From contig JALGQZ010000011.1 in NCBI GenBank assembly GCA_023105745.1, positions 26,803,975 to 26,867,974 on the forward strand: 64,000 nucleotides of DNA. Reading direction: 5' to 3'. Below the pieces are notes generated by a model. The model made no database searches, was not told the origin of the DNA, and was given only the letters and a program-made list of their open reading frames with translations. Positions 59,856 through 64,000 of this stretch are shown one piece after another; position 1 is the first letter of the stretch; every line of letters begins with the position of its first letter. The DNA is from Austropuccinia psidii (taxonomy: Eukaryota; Basidiomycota; Pucciniomycetes; Pucciniales; Sphaerophragmiaceae). The translations under genes and the position numbers were made by a program.

Positions 59856-62800
59856 TGTGGAACTCCTTTTAGTGTGGGATTGGATAAGGCAGTCCTTGAG
59901 GGGGAACCACAGGTAAACAGTTTTGAATTGCAAAATACTTCTGTAATCAAGGGTGCTAATGATGTTACAGCTGTCCCTCTGATTATACTAAACAATCTCC
60001 CTACAGAGCTCACAAATCAATATTTAAGATTGTGGCTTCACAATAGAGAAGACTTTTGAGCAGTCTCAATCAGACCTTTTTAATAATCAGATAAGTAACC
60101 TGTAAATTAAAACAGTATAAAAGATGATGTTTAAATAATAATAAAAAATGATATAAGGAGAAAACCTCTACAATATAAGAGTTTGATATAATATAATAAT
60201 ACTCCTATATAGTATTAGGGTGAGTTCAATTTGATGTTATATCTTTTATAATACTTAATGGTTTGAGAGGGTAGCTTTTAATATAATACAACAAGAAGAC
60301 CTCCAATGTCAGCCTGTGACTCAAAACCAGAGCACAAGCATGACAGCCAAAATACCATAAACCAATGGTATAGCCAAAATACCACCAAAACATGGAACTG
60401 AGTCAAATTAGCTCAAAAGGTATCAGAAGAAAGAGGAAACTTACCTCTTTCTGAAAATATAAGTCCCATCACCATAGGAAAAGAAACAACAAAGTTATTC
60501 ATGCTCAAAGTTATTGCTGAGCATAAACCTTAATTTTCACCTCTCATCTAAAATCTAGAAGGAGAGGCTTAACCCCATCAAATGGGTATTCAAAATGAAG
60601 CTCTAAGCCAGGGCTATCCAATGGTACCAGCCAAACTGAGCTACAACCAGTATTACTTGAGTTATGGTCAAATTCAGACCAAATAAGGGTGAACAAAACA
60701 TTCACCTCTCATCTAACTTTTACAGTTTTAGTGTGAGATACCTAAAGTGGGGTCTTTTTGGAAAGAGCACAATCAGGGCTATCTGATGGTGCCATCCATT
60801 TCCTCATAACTCAACTACAACAGAAGTTATTGGCCAAACAAGCTTAATACAGCTTTTGCCCAGACCACGCCAATGTACAAAAATACTTGTACATGGGATA
60901 ACTTTGTCATATTTAATGATAACCATGTCAAGTAGGGTACCATTGTGTAGAGCTCATACAGGGCTATTCAATGAACCAACGTTGAGCTTGATATCTCAAA
61001 AACTGACAGAGTTGTGACCATTTTAAGGTCAAAATCCCACCTGCTGTCAGATACAGCCTTACCATGGGATAATATCCCATAACCATGAATATGAGGTGTC
61101 AAATAGACAAAGAAGCATGTTTTTACTTCAATACCTCATATGTCAGTCAATACTGGGGTCCCATACAGTTTCTGTACAGCATTCTACGCGTCATACACGT
61201 CAGAATCAGGCTGTGAGGTCCCCAGATGAAAATTTTCACCCTGTATTGGTGAAAACTGCCCAGATGTGGTTTCAAAACCACATCTGAGCCCAATACAGGG
61301 TATACAGGCTGTTTGCAAACCACAAGCCTGTCCTGGAGAGTGAAAAATCTTCACTTCCTCTACGTGGAAAGGTCTAGCAGCCTTTCCACCTCAATTTCAG
61401 GATAAAAGGAGGGCTTTTCACAGCCAAAAACCTTTCCTCATCCTGCTCTTGAATAACCTACGTAGTAAACTGTCAAAAACAGTTTTACTCTTGGTTAAAT
61501 AATCAGGTATACTCTTAATTTAAAGTATTGTAGTCTTTATTATTGTAATCCAACAGGTAAAGCTACACCCAGGGCTTTCAACAGCGCTCACCACCACTAT
61601 ATCTCTATAGTAAAGCCCTTTAAATCTTAAATTAAATCATTTATTATCAATCTTATCATCTTTTAAAACCATTTTTACCGTGTCACAGTCATAGTTAAAG
61701 CTTGTTAATACTCATATACACCTTTATCATAGACTCAGCCTGACATCCAATAATTTATTGGTAAGATATTGTTTAATATAGAATGGGTATTTGTTAAATA
61801 TATGAGTGATATAATATAATATAAGTGTAAGTTTTTTTAATAGAATAATATATACTTGTAAGTTTGTTTTCTTCTTAATATGAAGTTATAATAAGACTAT
61901 TTTTTTCTTTTATAATGTAAAGTTTATGGGGATAAACTCAATATTTTGAGTAATATTTATAGTATTATAATTATAAGACTAATAACTCAAACATAGGGTG
62001 GCTTGATAATATAATGTAGACCTTCTGTTAACTACTATTAATTAGAAATCACTATAAATAAAGCTTATAAGTCTATGATACTTTAATAAAATTACTAGAT
62101 TCTTCTACTAGTAAGGGATGGATGAATTATTCTCCTTCTTGGTATATAATTCCTATTTAAATAATGATACTAGAGTGACCTACTTGTGAGGGATGAATAA
62201 TTATTCTCCTTCTTAATATATAATTGATTTCATTCATTGGGAGAAGAGGAGAAAATGAGGAAGAGAGGACCTCTATTTATATTCTTTGAGCTCTCCATAG
62301 AGGCACTCAAAAACAAGGGACTTAGAATTTTTCCACTTCTTTCGTCTGGGATAACTCTTTATAGTGGTGATATATCATTTGTTTGGTTGGTTGCACCAAT
62401 TTATGTATGATTATGTAATTTGAGATGTTTTTGCTGGTGAGGAATTCTGAGTTGGTGTCATTTCTTGAATTTATTGCACCATAGGTCTGTGCACTGTTTG
62501 AACTGTAGGGGGAGAATGCTGTGTATTGTGGGGATTCTATTTGTCCTGTACAAGATTTAATTTTTGTTCATTTAGCTTAAATTATGTTTTTAATTTCTTT
62601 CTACTGGCTTATCAGGTGGCTGTGCTTGTATTTCCACAGATATGCTGTGTAATTTAAGGTTTTAATAGATTTTCCTTGCATAAATTGATTTATTGCTTTT
62701 TCTTTCTGTCTTGTGACTGTTGATTAATACAGTTTTGATTTATTCTTTATTGAAGTGGCCTCAGTTCAATAACTGCATTGCTAAGTAATCCAAAGGTTGA

Positions 62801-63093
62801 GCAGAGATAGGGTAACTTGAGTGTTTCACTACCCCTCTCACTGTTAAATTTAAATTTTTGCTAGCTTGTCTTTTTCTTTTCCTTATTTTATTGTTATTCT
62901 TGTAATCAAATGGGCCATTCTTCCCAGATTTTCTTATGGGATCATACATATTGATTAATTCAAATCCATTTTATTTCTGAATTCCTCTATTATAATTGAT
63001 TAATTATTGATTTCTCTTTGTTATTTCTTCAATTTATAGCCTTATAAATGTAATCTCACTTGAAACTGGGCCAATAAGGTATGGAATACCACA
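59856..63093 (-). repeat. Solo LTR H, split by solo LTR A'
   Basis: Ends TGTGGAACTCC and GGAATACCACA relate it to the E/F LTR, but the body is clearly diverged. CCAT flanks it at 59852-59855 and 63094-63097. Without the A' insertion and its duplicated target it is about 1.8 kb. Orientation is by similarity to the E/F LTR. Confidence 0.87.
60307..61745 (+). repeat. Solo LTR A', 1439 bp, inserted in LTR H
   Basis: TGTCAGCCTG...CAGCCTGACA. It matches 4622-6060 with scattered differences and the same length. TCCAA flanks it at 60302-60306 and 61746-61750. Confidence 0.96.
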
Positions 63094-63780
63094 CCATGAT
63101 TGGCTTTTTTGCTTTCAGAGTGTTCTCCGAAACTGAAAAAAGCAAACCTTACCTTTGGATTAAGGAAATTGATTGCTGTAAAAAAATGTCTTCTTTGCCC
63201 CAATTTTCTCTTCATGTTAGAATCTTTTCCTTTTATAATTATTTTAAACACTGTTAAACCAATCAATAAAAGATGCCAACCACCTTTCTTCAATCATTTT
63301 GAATCTTTTTAACCACATGAAAAATTATTATAATCACTCTTTGTAACTCTTATATTCATTTTTACCCCTGAACCACCCCATAAGTGAATTAAGGCATCTT
63401 TCATTGCTGTAAAATTTGTCACTTTGTTTCCAAATTCACTCTGGCCACTTTTGGGCATGTTTCTCTTTAATAATGCTTTAAATAATTCCTTCTTTAATTA
63501 ATTTCTTGCAGTTCTTTGCTCAATCAATTCCAATTGAAATTTCTGTTGAAGAAATTTCTTTTCTAGTCTTAAATATCTCTTTTAAAGTACTTTTGGGTAA
63601 GTTTTTATTGTTGGTAAAACAATAAATCTTTATAATATTATTGCTTTATACTTATAAAGTTAAAAACAACAAATTTGGCATGTTTTCTCTTAAAAATACT
63701 ATTTCATACTATTTTTAATCAAATTTGAGGGCAGGAAAAGTACTTGATTTTCAATCAAAGTTTCATATCCACAGCTTACA
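63094..63780 (+). repeat. LTR G, fragment 3
   Basis: Resumes LTR G after H (CCATGATTGGCTTTT) and ends CCACAGCTTACA. The TATA-like site is degraded. Confidence 0.9.
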
Positions 63781-64000
63781 CAGATATTTCACCATAGAAG
63801 ACAATAAGAGGCAAAAATTTGCATTTTTATATATCAGTCAGACAAATTACAGTCAGAAAAATGAAGAGAAAAGCCCAGAGAAAGATTCTTCATAAGGGAC
63901 AAACTCAAAGAGGCAGAGTAAAATCAATAATTAACAGAAAAAATGGAAGAACAATTGATTGACCTCTTACTCAAATATAAAAATGCCTTTGAAACTGACA
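63781..64000 (+). pseudogene. Ty3 Gag-Pol fragment X, continues beyond the window
   Basis: Translates to the post-protease stretch of a C/D-like element ([15 protein letters not shown], later LLLKYKNAFETD) with frame changes and stops (for example TAA twice near 63920-63935). It begins abruptly at the end of LTR G, so it is the host element of the whole tandem insertion. Confidence 0.85.

Noticed and set aside
1..64000. tRNA, rRNA or host protein genes
   Set aside because: No stretch outside retroelement sequence remains to hold one, and no such motif was seen.

Overview
The window is AT-rich eukaryotic DNA made almost entirely of LTR retrotransposons, and I found no host gene, rRNA or tRNA in it. 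The Ty3/Gypsy polyproteins mostly end in a chromodomain-like segment (chromoviruses). One giant element carries a Gag/DUF4100-like/retropepsin arrangement typical of basidiomycete retroelements, and there is one Ty1/Copia element. Together with the base composition and the 63-nt introns this suggests a large, repeat-rich fungal genome, most likely a rust (Pucciniales). The organism call is inference.

The layout is a nest of insertions that can be read from LTR ends and target-site duplications (TSDs). The outermost layer is an old Ty3 element (X, only 63781-64000 visible). Into it went a tandem element of the TGTGAGCC-LTR family: B internal 6061-10442, LTR1 10443-14063, a short leader 14064-14182 and a partial last LTR (G) now in three pieces (14183-14348, 59540-59855, 63094-63780). 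Inserted into that complex are: element A (1-6060) in B gag; solo LTR2 (11661-13487, TSD CTTTT) in LTR1; a giant minus-strand Ty3 element E/F (14349-59539, TSD GTGT) in LTR G; and solo LTR H (59856-63093, TSD CCAT), itself hit by solo LTR A' (60307-61745, TSD TCCAA). Inside E/F sit element C (19366-39721, TSD AAGGT) and a Copia element (45950-50876, TSD CTCTG). Inside C sits element D (22387-32660, minus strand, TSD AAAAA).

E/F, with its guests removed, is about 19.9 kb. In its sense direction it reads 5' LTR, primer site, gag, DUF4100-like segment, protease, two related accessory ORFs of unknown function, several kb of non-coding DNA packed with hairpin repeats, RT, RNase H, integrase, polypurine tract, 3' LTR. 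Its coding frames are broken by seven in-frame stops, all TAA. D is the only element with an intact-looking Pol (DTG protease, YIDD RT, open integrase and chromodomain in one 1821-codon frame). C also has a long open Pol frame but has lost catalytic residues in protease, RT and RNase H. Two of those changes are shared with B, which suggests a non-autonomous lineage moved in trans by D-like elements.

The least ordinary signals are: (1) C and D share a spliced Gag leader whose 63-nt intron contains the ATG of a second, overlapping -1 frame that in C runs on towards Pol; (2) about 19 copies of a hairpin repeat with covarying stems in E/F; (3) a duplicated unknown accessory ORF in E/F; (4) an internal copy of the E/F polypurine tract; (5) shared catalytic losses in B and C.
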